Source: Aquatica leii (lineage: Eukaryota > Arthropoda > Insecta > Coleoptera > Lampyridae). From it: a stretch of 64,000 nucleotides of DNA. The stretch covers positions 75,954,520 through 76,018,519 of the forward strand of contig CM069432.1 of assembly GCA_035610365.1 (NCBI GenBank), read 5' to 3'. Within the stretch, counting starts at the first letter, position 1, and every line of letters begins with the position of its first letter. Below are positions 1-13,173 of the stretch, in pieces. The notes beneath the pieces are model-generated. The model did no database searches and had not been told where the DNA came from. It worked only from the letters and a program-made list of their open reading frames with translations. The position numbers and the translations under genes are program-made.

Positions 1-1612
1 CCCTCAAAATGAGTAGTTGTAAGTTACATGTACAGAACGTAACGCTTTGTGTACAATCAACAATAAAGAAATTAAAAGTGATTTAATTTCATTAAACAAA
101 CAAACAAACAAAAATACTAACAATCAATCAACAAAAGTATTCTAATTTAACATAAACTCTAAACATAGATCGAGCTATCATTTTGTCAGAAAATCGTAAC
201 TATAAGCACCTATAAAAGTTATCGAATTATTTTTATTTTATTTAAAATTACTTTCTAATTGCTGAAAACAATTTACATATATACAAATGTAACTAATTGA
301 TTTTTCATACCCAACAGCACTAAAGGAATAGAATCGATAGTAACTAGAATAAAATGATAAAACGTACTGTTCAGTAGATATTTAATCTTAAAGATTGAAA
401 TAACCTAAATATAGTACTACACAAATGACTTAATTTAGATTTTGATTCAGATTATCACAGATCAATAAGCATTTTCCACGTTTTTATAAATTAATTTAGA
501 AAAATTCCTTAACGCAGATGCTCGATGATAATCAATAATTTGTAGGATGATTCACCAAAGATATAAGCAATTCAATAAACTTTATGGTAATAGCAATTGT
601 GGCGATTTTAAAGATAATTTGTTAGTCACACTGCAATATGCAGACAAAAACTATTATTGTTTTAAAGATTGTTTCAGTAAGCAATCCAACCATACTTATT
701 CTTATTAACTTTGTAAATAACTCAATGGGTTTGTTATTGTAAAACGTCAGAAATTAGGTGAGTGGCCCAGCATAATACTAATAAACTAGATATTAAAAAC
801 ACTGTTTGAACGTAAACTTTTTATTGCACTTCATCCAAGGTTGTACATTTTTTTACAATTGTTTATATTTTATTTTAATGTTGATATAAAAAGAATAAAT
901 TAGAAATTTGAGTGTTAGAATAAAGTTTTTTTTTCTGATAAAATCCAAACAGTCTGGATTTATTACTGTTTGTGTTATTATTATTATCGTAGATATATTT
1001 TTTAGTGATTACTTTATATTTTTGAATGTTTGCGTCATAGATAAAATATTTAATTAATAAATGTATATCCAAGACTTCATAAGCTATCCTACTAAAACAA
1101 TAGAAAACTAAATATTATTGAACTAGAAACTTGTTTAATATTTAAAAAAAATTAAAATTGTATGTTTTTAAAATTAGAAACTTTATAAAACACATACTAA
1201 CAAATAAGCATCAAAAATACTTAAAAAAGTACAAATTTATTCGACGTTTTTGGATTATTGACTATATCTATACTATTGCACTAAAAGTATTTCTTCTTTA
1301 AGAAAATTTTGATTTGTTTATATTTATAAAGTTCTGTTTGTCGTAATGAACTAACTGTTTTTACATTTTGTTCCAAATCTGCTAGTTGCGCCTTCCAAGA
1401 TCTATTTTGTCGTCAAATCATTTGCATTGAGTAAAATTGTACGATGGTATCAATGCTTGTTCTGGCTGTATAAGCATCTTTTCGACATCTTATCATTGCA
1501 AAATTTAAACTTGTTATTTAAAAACTTATATTAATTTTTCGGTATCATAAATTTAGCACAGTGTGTTTCTAGTTATACTTCGAAAGAACGATTTAACAAA
1601 TGACACTCAACC
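1..1612. other. AT-rich stretch without recognised gene
   Basis: No reading frame, RNA gene or terminal repeat is recognised here. The sequence is AT-rich with homopolymer runs. The only open frame of note is a 65-codon minus-strand frame of low-complexity composition, not credible as a gene. Confidence 0.5.
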
Positions 1613-2140
1613 TTAAAGATTTCTTGAGTGCCGTTCACTCTTTCTGCAACGCATATCTTTAAGGTATAACAATAGTTTTAAATTAATTCTGCTATCTCTA
1701 TGATTAGCAAAATGGTCTATTATTTTTTCGTAAAAATTTTTAATTGACAACACAAAAGACATTTCAGTTAATCTGGATTTGCCCATCGTGCTGCGTATGA
1801 ACGTTTTTATCCTGTTTAAAATTGAAAAACATCTTTTACTTTCCACTGTTGTACAAACAATTTCCAATAATTTTAAACTTTCCGAAAATGTATCTGTTAG
1901 TTTCATGTTTAAAAACAATAGTAGAATTGCAAGCGCTCCCGAACTATTTAAAAAATCTTTACGGCTGTATATGACTTTTAGTTCTGACTTTAATCTTGAT
2001 CTATTTATTTTAGGATGTTTTTTAACGATTTTTAGATAATTTTCTGGAAATGTTTTTTTTATAGACAAGTTGTTTACTTGAAATAGTTGTACAACTATTA
2101 AGTGATCACAGATTTTCAGTATGTGTATAATTTCTGACAA
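1613..2140 (-). pseudogene. hAT transposase C-terminal fragment (ZMYM1-like)
   Basis: A 175-codon open frame on the minus strand resembles the C-terminal dimerisation region of hAT-superfamily transposases of the ZMYM1-like group. The supporting stretch begins near residue 85: a run around LKLLEIVCTTVESKRCFS, then LNRIKTFIRSTMGKSRL, which fits the family pattern in which a leucine-rich strand is followed by a serine/arginine/phenylalanine motif and then R-S-T-M-x-x-x-R-L. The catalytic domain and zinc finger are missing, and no inverted repeats or target duplication were found nearby, so this is a fragment rather than an element. In-frame coding-like sequence may extend slightly upstream (about 2140-2220 on the plus coordinate). 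It is not obviously the same copy as the hAT at 7500-11610. Confidence 0.6.
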
Positions 2141-2880
2141 AATAATATCGCCAATTTTGATAGCGATTTTTCGTTTTACATTTGTATTATGTACATTACG
2201 ATTTCTAGTTTTGCTAAAGCTGTGCTAGACATCGCTGATTAGTCTAAAATACTATTTCAAATTTTTTTAATGCTATTGTTAAACATGATAATAAATCTCT
2301 TAACAGAAATAACATTAATTACTTAAAGTGTTCGTCTTGAAGGTATTTGAGTATATATGTTAATGAAGTCTTCTTCCTTAATAACAAGAATCTCTAAGCA
2401 ATTTATTAATTCTGTTTTGTAAGTGTAAACTGTCTCATCACATCTAGTATTAAAACTCTACTTTGTAGGTTTTAGATATTCTTTTTTTTTACAATTTTAT
2501 CCAAAACAAACAACAAAAAAAACGAAGAAGATGCATGCAACTTTGCAAAAATTGCTTAGTTTGTCTATGCTGCCTTGCAATCATTCACGTATCGCAAAAA
2601 TTACGACAATATGGTTTTTAGGCATGTGACTTAGAAAAAGTCTGGTATTCTAGGGTTAATTCCAAAACATTCACTTCAAATCTCTATTGAAAAGTAGAAT
2701 AAGAATTGCTTTTGCGTTCGGGGAACACTAAGAACAAAATTCGATTAAATTAAATTATTAATATTTTGAATTTGGAGTTCGAATTTCTATAAAACTTTTT
2801 TTAGTTGGTTACGGTAATGTGAGATCGCATTTTCAAATGTTTTATTATTCAGAAGTGTTTGATGGCAGAGTTCAAAATCG

Positions 2881-3091
2881 AAATTCAAAATCTGCTTTGA
2901 ATAATTCGTCGGGATAAAACCACAACGTAAAAGGACATTGGGGGTAAGCAATGTCAATGCAATTGTACAAACGCCACCAGAGTGAACTACTGGACGGCCG
3001 TTTCGCCCTTTTGGGGCTCATCAGCAGTAGGAGATACACTCTAATGTAGTTCCCTTATCCCGACGAATTATTCAAAGCAGATTTTGAATTT
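2881..3091. repeat. Palindromic repeat with perfect 36-bp inverted arms
   Basis: The arms 2881-2916 and 3056-3091 are perfect reverse complements of each other over 36 bases, separated by 139 bp. The core holds a hammerhead ribozyme motif on the minus strand (2987-3030). The organisation resembles the inverted ends of the Penelope-like units at 39861-41130 and 49744-50106, which also carry hammerhead-like cores, but the sequences differ. No coding capacity is present. It could be a short non-autonomous retroelement or a MITE that captured a ribozyme. Confidence 0.75.
2987..3030 (-). ncRNA. Hammerhead ribozyme
   Basis: Read on the minus strand from 3030 down to 2987, all conserved parts are present in order. 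A 6-nt strand CTACTG is followed by the core CTGATGA (3024-3018), a stem GCCC/GGGC with loop CAAAA (3017-3005), the core GAAA (3004-3001), a very short third stem C-G with loop GGCC, and the cleavage triplet GTC ending at 2993. The closing strand CAGTAG (2992-2987) pairs perfectly with the first strand. The minimal third stem is typical of hammerheads from retroelements (Penelope-like elements, retrozymes), which often cleave better as dimers. Activity is inferred, not shown. Confidence 0.8.
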
Positions 3092-5214
3092 TGCGGGTGT
3101 TAAAGTAATTCAACGTGTTTACCGACGTTTATAGCTATTTACATGTTTTATTATCTATCCCGATAAAACTGTACTATAGTCGTTACCACGAGAAAAGTAC
3201 CTGCGTCATCACCGTGCGAATTTAAAAAACATGTTCTATTTGTCAAATGAAAAAAATACAACAGAGATAACACCATTTCTTTTTTGTGTTATGAATAATT
3301 CCTCTATTGACTTCATTCTTGATTGGCATTAGTTGACATTTGTCATAAGTCTCTTATTTACATATTCAAGATTCAGTTCTATCGAGTATACAAAGTATAC
3401 AAACTAATAAAGTGTATTAAAGTACAATTTAAACTACCGTATGTGTAATAAACCTAATTATTTATCCGATAAATTCGTATATTTTGTTTAATTAGTATAA
3501 GAAATATATTAAAAACTATTATTTGTAGGTCAATTATTTTAGAAAAGGCATTTTTAAGTTTTTTAAAAAAATAAGAACCGGTACAGTTTCATTTCAACGT
3601 TATCAGTTTTACTAACACTTCTGTTATTATATTGCTTGATATTATATCCAGCAAGAACTGCTTATTACGCTATTTACATCATTTTTCTCATATAATGGAA
3701 TTGAATACATGTTCACATATCTTGAATAGTTTATGTATTTGCAAACTTGTTTCCCTCTAATGATGTTATTCAATTTTTGAATTGCGGCTTATTGCTAACT
3801 CATTTAGTAGCACTATGGCAGTAGGAAACATGAAAACTAATAGATATAAAGTTAGTTCTGTGCAATACATTTTTTAACTTGATGCTTTGGAAATCTTTCC
3901 ATTCCTGTTTTTATAAATAAATATTTGTATTGCCTATTTTTTCAGTTTGTTAAACAGTGCTTTTTTTAAATGTTGCCTTTATTTAGCTACATGGTAAAAA
4001 TTTTACCTTGTGTTATTTTTTTTATTGACTGGGCTAACTGCAGAATATAAAAAATAATTGTGGCATAACTTAGTTGGTGTGATTTCTTCGTAAAGTAACA
4101 ATTGGTTGCAAAGAGAAATTCGTAAGAACAAGAATACTTTTTTTTGTTGAACATGAATGAAAGTGGTGGTGGTCTTCCAAGTTAGGTAAACCCGCAAAAG
4201 AAAATTGTGCGATTGATGTTTCTAAAAAAATAGAAACCACACATTATTGATGCACAGAAAATGTGACACATCTCAAATATATTCCTTTTTTTAGCTAATT
4301 GATATAAAACGTTTATAAAAAAAAACTCTTTTATAAGAAATAACAACACGATATTTCATAAATTACTGTGTATTAGAGCGTTTATCCATTAACTTTACTT
4401 CTGCACAGAAATTTGTTATCCACACTTAGAATATATGTCATAGTTTAATGGTAACTTTTTTCCGCTAGTAATTGTTAACGAGGTAGTTGGTTTAAACCTT
4501 TAGGTAGGACAAGCAAAAACTCACAACTTAGCTGACTTTTTTAATGGCGACGTTTCATGACGCTGTTGTGTGCATTTTATCATGGCCACTATTTTATTAT
4601 ACGGACAAAAAAAGCACATTTGATTTAATATGGAAGTGAGTAGATATTTTAACGTCTAACTATAGTTAACTTATTTAGGTACACACAGGTACTACAAAAG
4701 CGGTTTCAAGATGAGCTGCCTGAACTGGTCACAAATTTAAAAGTAAATAAATAAACAAACAATGACATTTACTTTAGTGTAGAATAATACAATAAAATAC
4801 AAACAGCAAACATCTACACACAAACATCATCTAACTAAGTTATTACAGAAATTTTCTTAAGTTATTAGTATCAGTATTAAAATTAACATTATTGCATGTT
4901 GTGCTTAGTGATGAATATCATTTCCGCTATCAATCGTTTATTAAAGAATTGTTCTACAATCTAAGATTGTAGGGTTCGAAAAATCAAAATTGTAACCTGT
5001 GTTAATGTGATGTACAACTAGAGCTGATTCAGGTTTTTTTATTTTAGCTATATAGGTGGTTTTTCAGACAATTTTTTGTTTCTTGTTTCGTCTGTCTTAT
5101 GTAGCATTTCTTGTAATCGTTACAATTGATACAAATAAATACAGGGCGATGCTTTAAAGATTCGGACTTCAAAATCAAATTAACGATTTAAATTTTATAT
5201 ATGAATTACTATTA
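3092..5214. other. No gene recognised
   Basis: AT-rich sequence without a credible reading frame. Short frames such as 4003-4197 on the minus strand have no family resemblance. No terminal inverted repeats were found. Confidence 0.45.
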
Positions 5215-5673
5215 CAGCGCTCGCCGCTTATTGAAATCACGGATAATGTTTTCAATCGGGTCATGTTATCACTTTACTAAAGTAACAATCCGGACGCATG
5301 CTACTACATAGAAAAGACGCCGTCAGCAAATTTCTGAGAAGAATTGTGTAGTTCTTAGAACAGTGAATCAAGCATCATAACGTTGTTTTTGATTTCTTTT
5401 TATTAACAGTATCAACAAACTGTTTAATGCTACATACAAATCCGTTGGCTCAAAATGCTGCTTTTTTTAAACGTTTTATAAAAAAAATTTGTTTGTATTG
5501 AGGCTTTGATTTCACTTTCTAAATTAACAACCTGTTAATCACATGCACGATGTCAGTATTTACTGCTTTCTAACAAATAAGCATTTTTTCTGAATTTCGG
5601 ATATTGTTATCATTCAGTTATTGTTATAAAAAACCTCAAGTCCCAACGTGATTCTATTAAGCGGCGTGCACTG
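5215..5673. mobile_element. Non-autonomous DNA element, CAGTGC-type ends, copy 1
   Basis: The unit starts CAGCGCTCGCCGCTTATTG and ends with the near reverse complement TTAAGCGGCGTGCACTG, giving inverted ends of about 25 bp. The 459-bp interior is non-coding. A second, longer copy lies at 18241-18921 and shares both ends and most of the interior, including a segment around TTGTGTAGTTCTTA. CAG...CTG ends suggest hAT-like ancestry, but I could not see a convincing target-site duplication, so the superfamily is open. Confidence 0.65.
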
Positions 5674-7040
5674 CATAATTAGAAACGCAGGCATTCGGCC
5701 AGAAATGATACTAGCATTGCCTACAAAATACTGGACGCCAGATGTGTTTTTATTATGTCAATAAACAAAAACATGTAGAATCTTTCTGTTTATTGACATA
5801 AAAGAACCATCTTTAGCTAAACATGCCTGCCCACCCAAATTCACTTCGCTATTAATATATCTTTTATAAATTTTTATCAGCATGTGTATTTATTAACTAG
5901 GGTACTTTAATCTAATTTATATCAAATTTGAATAGAAATGTTGTAAATTTGGTAGTTTATTTTATTGTTTTGATCGCGCGAATACTATAAAAATATACAT
6001 ATATTCGATTATAAAATTGTCTTCTATGTATTTGTGGAATTATTATGTTTCACAGAATACCAATTGTTTACGTAGACCGAATTCCATAACATATGGGTTA
6101 TAGTGCATGGTAGATAGGCCCAAGGGGAAAAAGGAAATTTTCCCCCTGGGCCGGTAAAATCTGTAAATCTTGGCCGGTAGAATATAAAACCAACGATGTT
6201 ATTTCGTTCTTGCAAAATGGTCGATTGTGAAATGCAACCGTAATGCAATTTGGTACGTTTCTTTCCTAAAAGTAAATGTAGTAAATTTATTATGAATAGA
6301 AAATGAAACGATGCGACGATTCGACAAAATCTAATCTTGACCTCATGATTCAGAGAATTCCACTGTGAAAATGTGTAATTTTTTGTTTGAACATTTTATA
6401 GTTAGTTACACGGTATTAAGTGCTCTGTAAGACGTTAAATGTTTTCTAACTAAACTTATGAAAATATTTAAATTTATATGTTATGTGATAAATTTGGTTA
6501 TTACAAGTCTATGTGATTTATACAAATGCAAAAATTAATTAAACTGTAATGGCCTTTATGAAGCGAATTGATACAAGATGTTTTGTCCGACGAAATAAGA
6601 ATTCAGTAAATATGTATTTAAATTAATTTTATTTAATGACTTTATTTTGATAGTTACATGAATGTGACTTGTTATGAGCTTGAAAGAAATAAGAATACTC
6701 GTTGCGTTCCTATAGTTACATTTTATATATAAAGCAATCCGACAATTTTCGGTATTGAGAAACAAACTAATCTTCGCTTCCCACGGACATTGACTTTAAG
6801 TTACCGTCGCTTCTTAGTATCTACTAATAGCCTTATTTACAATTTTCTTAAGCTTAAGGATTTAGGATCAGGTACATTACAAAATATTGAAGGAAAATAA
6901 ATAAATAATGTTATCCATTCAACGCTAATATCACTGATAGAAGTGGTAAGTAGGAACTAGGAACCGTAGATAGTTTTTTTAGAAAAACGATAATTGTTTT
7001 TAGCACTCTTTATTACTGAAAAAGATTCGTTGAACAATTG
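5674..7040. other. No gene recognised
   Basis: AT-rich. A 74-codon minus-strand frame at 6024-6248 has a locally GC-richer segment (6115-6170) but no recognisable domain. A possible first exon of the downstream hAT gene lies just after this stretch. Confidence 0.4.
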
Positions 7041-7044
7041 ATCA

Positions 7045-10000
7045 GTATAGTCTGTTTCTGATGCAGAGATTAAAGAAGATTACGATGACGACAACACTTC
7101 CTCAAGAGACGTAAGTACTGCACAAAGCCATTCTCCCATGTGCTCCCAATAATCTCGTTCTCAAGTACCATTTATCCGAGTTCCGACTAAATTTTGGCTA
7201 CTTCTTTTATTTATTTGGTTAAAATTTTAGTCGTTTTTTGACATTCTTGTTGAAGATAGATTTCTATTATAGTTTTATACAACGACAAGTGATATCAGTC
7301 ATTGATCAGTTGTTGTGAAATCTTTAATTATCTCAAGTAAAGCAAAGTTGGACGGTCGTTGACTTTTGACTAGCACTGTTTTCTTTTTTTTTTATGCGTC
7401 ATGTTCTATTTTCGTAACACAATAATCCAAAAGCAGTCATTCTTGGCTTTGGAAGTAGAGCTTTTTAAGTTTTTAGTACTTTCTAATATCTTAGGAATTG
7501 CTACAAGAATTGCAAGAACTAATAGATGATATTGATGAAATGCCTGCCAGTCATTCAATAACACGTCAAACAGTTCTAGAAGTTTTCAATCCTAGTTGCA
7601 ACACCTACGACTATTTTAAAAGGCCAACACCAAGTGAGATAAATATTTTTTTTTTAAATTAGTCACAGGTACCTGACCCAAATTTTGTTTACAAAAATTA
7701 GCATAGAAAAAGTTTTCAAGAGAAACAATAGAACGGCCAGAAAATGGTTGACATACAGTGAGAAGAAAAAAGCTTTGTTTTGTACTGTATGTTTAGCGTT
7801 TGCCAGGGCTAATGAGTCAAGTTCATTCATACTCGATATTTCAGACTGGAATCACACATACCACAGAATTCAACAGCATGAAAAATCCGCTATGCATGGA
7901 AAATGTTCTGAATCATATTTTATGCACACAGATGACAAAACCATCGGAAAATTATTATTTTTTATTCAGTTGGATTTAAGGAACAAAGAAGTTATAAAAG
8001 ATCCCAAGTATCGATCGAGTGATAAATGTGATTAAACTAATCGGAAAGAGTCTTAGTTATCGTAGAATTGAAAATGAAGCAGCCTATTCCCTACTCGATG
8101 AAACCTTAGTCCATGGTACTTTTTTGGAAATCATCTTGCTGCTATCTAAATATGATATCGTATTGAAAGAACATGTAGACAGAGTGGCAGCGCAAAGGCA
8201 ACAAATGCATGATAAAGGTCATAAACATCGTGCAGGTTCTTTAGTAACTCTTTTATCCAAAACGTCGATCAACTCCATAATCATGATCTTGAGCAAAATG
8301 TTGAAAAACCAAATTTCTTTAGAAGTGCATAAGGCAAATATGTATTCAATCGAAATCGACACAACCCAAGGTATCTCCAATCAGTGTCCTATCATTGTAA
8401 GGTAGGTTTATAACTAAAATACAACTAACTATTTTAGTTTCATGCTTTTATTTCAATCCGTTATACTTTATTCTACTTCAATCATTTCTTTTTTCTAGGT
8501 ATGTTTACGGTGATGCAGTTCGTGAAAAACTTCTTTCCGTTACACCGTGCCACAATACCACAGGGAAATGTTTTTTTAAACTTTTGGTCAATGAATTGCA
8601 AGAAAATATCCTGGATATGAGAAGCTGCGTAGCAGATTCGACAAATGACGCGGTCAATATGCAGGACGAGTACAAAAGTTTAGTATCAAGGATGAGAAAT
8701 GAAAGCTCCAATCACGTTCATATTTAGTGTTATAATCGTATATTGAATTTAGTTCTCACTGATGTCCTAAAGAGACATATCAAATCTGCATTTTTTTTTG
8801 CTCAGCTTAATTCAGTTGCAGTATTCTTTAAGTAATCACACCAGCGAATGGATATATGGAATTGCATTTGGAATGATGTTAAACGCAAAAAGCTTGAAAT
8901 GATAGCTGAAACACGTTGGTGGGCAAAAGAAACTGTCTTAAACAAATTATTTGGCTATTACCGCAACCTAGAGTCCAATTTATATATGCAGGTTTTACAG
9001 GCATTGCAAATGATTGAAAAGAGTCAAAAAATAAATCTTGATGTCAGAACAAAAGCTAGTAGCTTAAAAAATAGCCTCTTAAAATACGAAAGTCTTTTGA
9101 TTACTCATATTTTTTTAAGAATATTTCAAATTACTGGACCATATTCAGATATCTGCAGACAAAAGGTCTTTAGTCAAATCATCATTAACTCAGCTAGTTG
9201 AAATTCAGAGAGTTGCAAATAACACCAAAAATGCAACGAACACATTTGTAGAATGGGCAAATGGACAACTTGATCTAATCGAAGAATACAATACACTAGA
9301 AATTGAACAATCTTTGCCCATTCACAGATAAAGACGAGTGAGAAAAATGCATGACGAAAACACAACAGATGAGAAACCGACCGACCCTTTCGACTGCTTC
9401 AAGATTGAAACCTATAACCTTCTGTTAGATGAAGTGATTGAATCCATGAAACGACGCTTTTCAAAAAACACAAATTTATGCATGAATCTCTCTTTTTTGG
9501 ATCCTAATAATTTTGAAAAAATAAAAAAGAACAAGATCCCAAACAACGTTCTGGAAGAACTTTCACAAAAAATTATTCCGTTCGATACTTTGTTACGCTC
9601 CGCGTAATTTAATTACTTTTAAATCTGCATTTTATTTACTTTAAAGGAGTTTTAACTTTGAAACTTCACGGTCGGATGACATAATATTTCACATCTGTAA
9701 ACATTTAATAATCCACCCTCTACCCTTGCAAGTCGCCGTAGATTCGTTACAGATTTTCTAAACCTGCATAAGGAATTTGCATTACTGTACCACGTGACTA
9801 TACATTTGACAAAAAAAACCTTTTTCGTTTGCGGTGAGACGTTTTTCATCATTCGAGCCGAGATTTCTTCTGTGATTCACTGTTTTTAAGTTCTTGATTG
9901 CCAGTCGTTTGATCTACATTTCTAAAAATCGGTAATTACACCGGATATAACGGGTCATCGACAAATAAATGATTGATTGGGATCACCTGCTTATCTCCAA

Positions 10001-11610
10001 TAATCATTATACGTAGCTTTTTACGGATATAAAAGCAATCAAGTACAGTGTTAAGGACTAATTATCTCCGACGCTTGGACATTATTTCAAGAATTTTACA
10101 GTTTTATTTTACTTCTACTTTTTCCACATCGTCATCTCCGTCTTCGATATCGTTAAATAAATGATTGTTTAACATTTGGTACATCTCGCCGTCATCGTGA
10201 AGTGTTACCCTCATTCCTTCCGGTCAACGCCGTAGCGAAAGAAACTGCAGTCCGGCTTCAAGTTAACGATAAGTTAAATCAACCTTTGCTTACCAGTTTC
10301 ACTAACTTTTAATTTATACGATTACTTCATCGATCTGTTTACGTCATAACTGCTAATTACTTAAATTTCACCTTAAATATTGTTTTGTTTATCATTTGAC
10401 ATAAATTTTAGAATTCACTTACTGATTCAATTTTATTTTAATTTTTTTTTTATTCTAAGTTTCTAACTGTTAATAATTTTGTAATCTCATTTACCTTAAC
10501 CATTTTTTTTTTACTCACTTAAATTCAAATCATTATATTTTTTTTCAGCATTCGATTGCTCTTACTGCGAGTGATTAATTACTATTTTATGTTCGGTTCA
10601 AACCATTTTTTTTTCTCATTTTGTATAATTCCTTTTATTTAGATAAGACACCTCGGAATGCTCTTTGATCAAAGAAGTCATACCGAAGTTAACTCAAGGT
10701 AAGTTTTACTGATTAATTAATTACTTGCTTGTGTCACTCGTATCCTGAAATTGCTTTCAAATTCATTTATCAACGTAATTTAGCTTCACTAATTTTTTTT
10801 TTGTTATCTAAAGGTAAATTAGATCAAATTTTCTGTAAATAATCCGACATTTAAGTTATTTTTGTAGTATAATACACCCCTATGGGTACCTTTATGTCAT
10901 AATTTTTTTTTGTTTGTTTCAATACAACCCAGTGAAACCTATTGTAGCGTATTTATTTCGCCGCTCACTCTTAAAGCTGCTAATCCCTTCGAAGTTCTGA
11001 TTATCAGCCCTATCTTTTGAAGAACTTACGTGGCGCCCTAATTCTAATTCTTTTTTTTTCTGCTTCTTACTATTCATAAGTATTCTCTTCTTAACTTACC
11101 CACCCCATTGTGCCTACTAAGACCGAGCCACCGAGGCCATTGCATTTTTTGTAAATTGTGTTGCCAATCAAATCTTATCGTAACAACTTCAGTAACACAC
11201 GCGCAATTACAAGAAGAAATTTTTACTTTCGCAAACAACTGAGAAACGTTAAAATTGACATTAGAAGAATCTTATGAATCTATCCCAAACTTAGACGATT
11301 CTGAGAAAAAAAATATTTTCTGCAAAAAATTGTCGAAATTATGCAACCTGTTGCTACAAAATTATTTTAAAATATAATTTATATCAAGAAGCTTATGCTG
11401 CGTTGGCAACAGCGTGCCAATTTCTTTAGACTTTACCAATTTCACAAGCGGAATGTGAGCGTTCCTTCTCGTTGTTGAAATTTATAAAAAACAGACCGCG
11501 AAATAGATTGTCCAATGATAATTTAGAAGCCTTTGCGTTGATGAGCACAAAAAAAGCGAATTTGAGTACAATTGACCTTTTCATCTCTATCTGTTATGTA
11601 TAACGATTTG
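7045..11610 (+). pseudogene. Decayed hAT transposase gene (ZMYM1-like) interrupted by a solo LTR
   Basis: Pieces of one transposase can be followed on the plus strand. A possible acidic first exon ends at a GTAAGT donor (about 7045-7111), and coding resumes after an acceptor near 7494 (ELLQELQELIDD...). A TTF-type zinc-finger region follows at 7685-7950 (RKWLTYSEKKKALFCTVC with a downstream H...H pair), then 8019-8401, an intron 8402-8498 with GT/AG borders whose removal joins an arginine codon in frame, and 8499-9190. The remainder is 9230-9590 and, after the LTR, 11186-11605 with the dimerisation motif around SQAECERSFSLLKFIKNRPR. Inactivation is clear: an in-frame TAG near 8725 where the family has tryptophan, a TAA near 8833, frameshifts near 8019, 9180 and 9330, and the LTR insertion. 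The protein family is transposon-derived and this copy cannot encode an active enzyme. Confidence 0.8.
9591..11185. mobile_element. Solo LTR (1595 bp) with 4-bp target duplication ACTT
   Basis: The insert begins TGTTACGCTCC and ends CGTAACA, the TG...CA borders of a long terminal repeat. It is flanked by ACTT at 9587-9590 and again at 11186-11189. Removing the insert plus one ACTT rejoins the hAT reading frame without a shift (…FDTSVTHAQLQEEIF…), which confirms the borders independently. There is no internal coding region, so it is a solo LTR left by recombination between two LTRs. A 4-bp duplication is usual for Gypsy-type elements; orientation cannot be decided from the termini. Confidence 0.85.
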
Positions 11611-12281
11611 GCGGGAAGGACTTGGACGTGTGTTTCTTATGAAAACTATCATTTGTTAAATTTAAAATTAAAAGTTATTTATTCTAGTTCCAAAAGAAAT
11701 TATGTAATAAAATTATTGGTTTTTGATTGTAGTTTTTGAAAAAATGTATTTAAAAATGGGACTAAGTATATTAAATTTTTTAAACAGGTTAAATTTTTAC
11801 TTATTAGTACATGTATAATAAAACTAGCGCATGCGTAAAACATACACTATCTTTGTTTTTTAAATAAGTCAATTGACAACAAAAGGTTATTAATGATTTT
11901 GCTGAAACGCCTCCACTAATGAAAAAGTTGTTGATGTTTTAGATTTTTATTGACTAATTTCTAGGGTTTATTTTCTGTTAGTTTTAGTTAATTTTTGTAG
12001 TTTATATCTTCATTTATTAATAATAATAGTTATCATAATAATAACTAATTTATTGTGCAAAGAAAAAGTTTAAAAAAGAATTACACAAAGGGATAATGTT
12101 CAACACGAAGTAAGTAGATTTTCAACATTCCCATTTTTCTTTTTACATTAATTTAATCTGCATTGAAATAATACTATCAACTATCATAAATTGTTGAGCT
12201 AGATAATTAATAATACATTCTGTATAATCTAATTAGGAAACTTGTGAACTTAACTAAAAATACTTTTTACGACGTTGGCAC
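11611..12281. other. hAT 3' flank, no gene
   Basis: This follows the hAT stop codon near 11600 and probably contains that element's 3' untranslated end. I did not find its terminal inverted repeat. Confidence 0.35.
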
Positions 12282-13173
12282 CCCAATCAGCAAGAAAACG
12301 TTTTTTTCATGTTTTAAAAGCGTTACAACGTTTTAAAATAGTCGAAATAACAAATGTTTTTTAAAAAAATATTTTTGTTGCGTTTTAAAAATATTTCATT
12401 TAAACATTGATATTGAAATATTTGAAAAATGTTTTCTAAAACATTTTTAGTAACATAAAAAACGTTTCTTTTTTATTAGAAATTATACTTTTGCTTGCTT
12501 TCACCTATACACTTTTTTCTTCTATATATTGTAACAAAAGCACAACTATATAAAATTTTGTTACATATTATTAATAAATACATATTAAACCTTTTCGTTT
12601 TTCTAAAAACTTTGTTACACATTTGAATTAAGTACTTAATAACCGCGTTTGCGCAAAGTATCAGTATCTGCGTGAAAAGATGGCGTTTTTTGCATATTAT
12701 AATATTGCATTATATTTTAAGCTGCAACAAATCAACAATTTCTATGGTATTACTCGCTATGCTGTGTAAAGTGTATCAGTTTAATCGTTTTCTAATTTGC
12801 GTTCTAGTGAAACTTAAATAGATACTTTTAGTATATGTCAGCATCTATCATGATGGTACGTTTTTCGTTGCAAGAAATTTTGAGGAAATGGAATATTATT
12901 TGTTAGAGCAGTGGTACACTAAAACGTTCATTTTATGTAGTTCATGATTTCCATTCTTTGTGATGTTTTAAAGTTATCAAATTGATATGATGTCGGCCAA
13001 ATGGGAGATTTGAACGTGCACAATAATCAATTAATCTTGGTATGTATTTTTTTTCTGATATTGATGCAGCATTATTTTGTGTGTACAAAGTTTTAAAATC
13101 TTGGATTGTTAGTTGTTCTGGTTTCCGTTTCTGCACAAAGAGGTATATGCATAATATATGCATAATTAGTCAA

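Noticed and set aside
8505..8711. Minus-strand 68-codon frame
   Set aside because: Antisense to a hAT exon that splices in frame on the plus strand.
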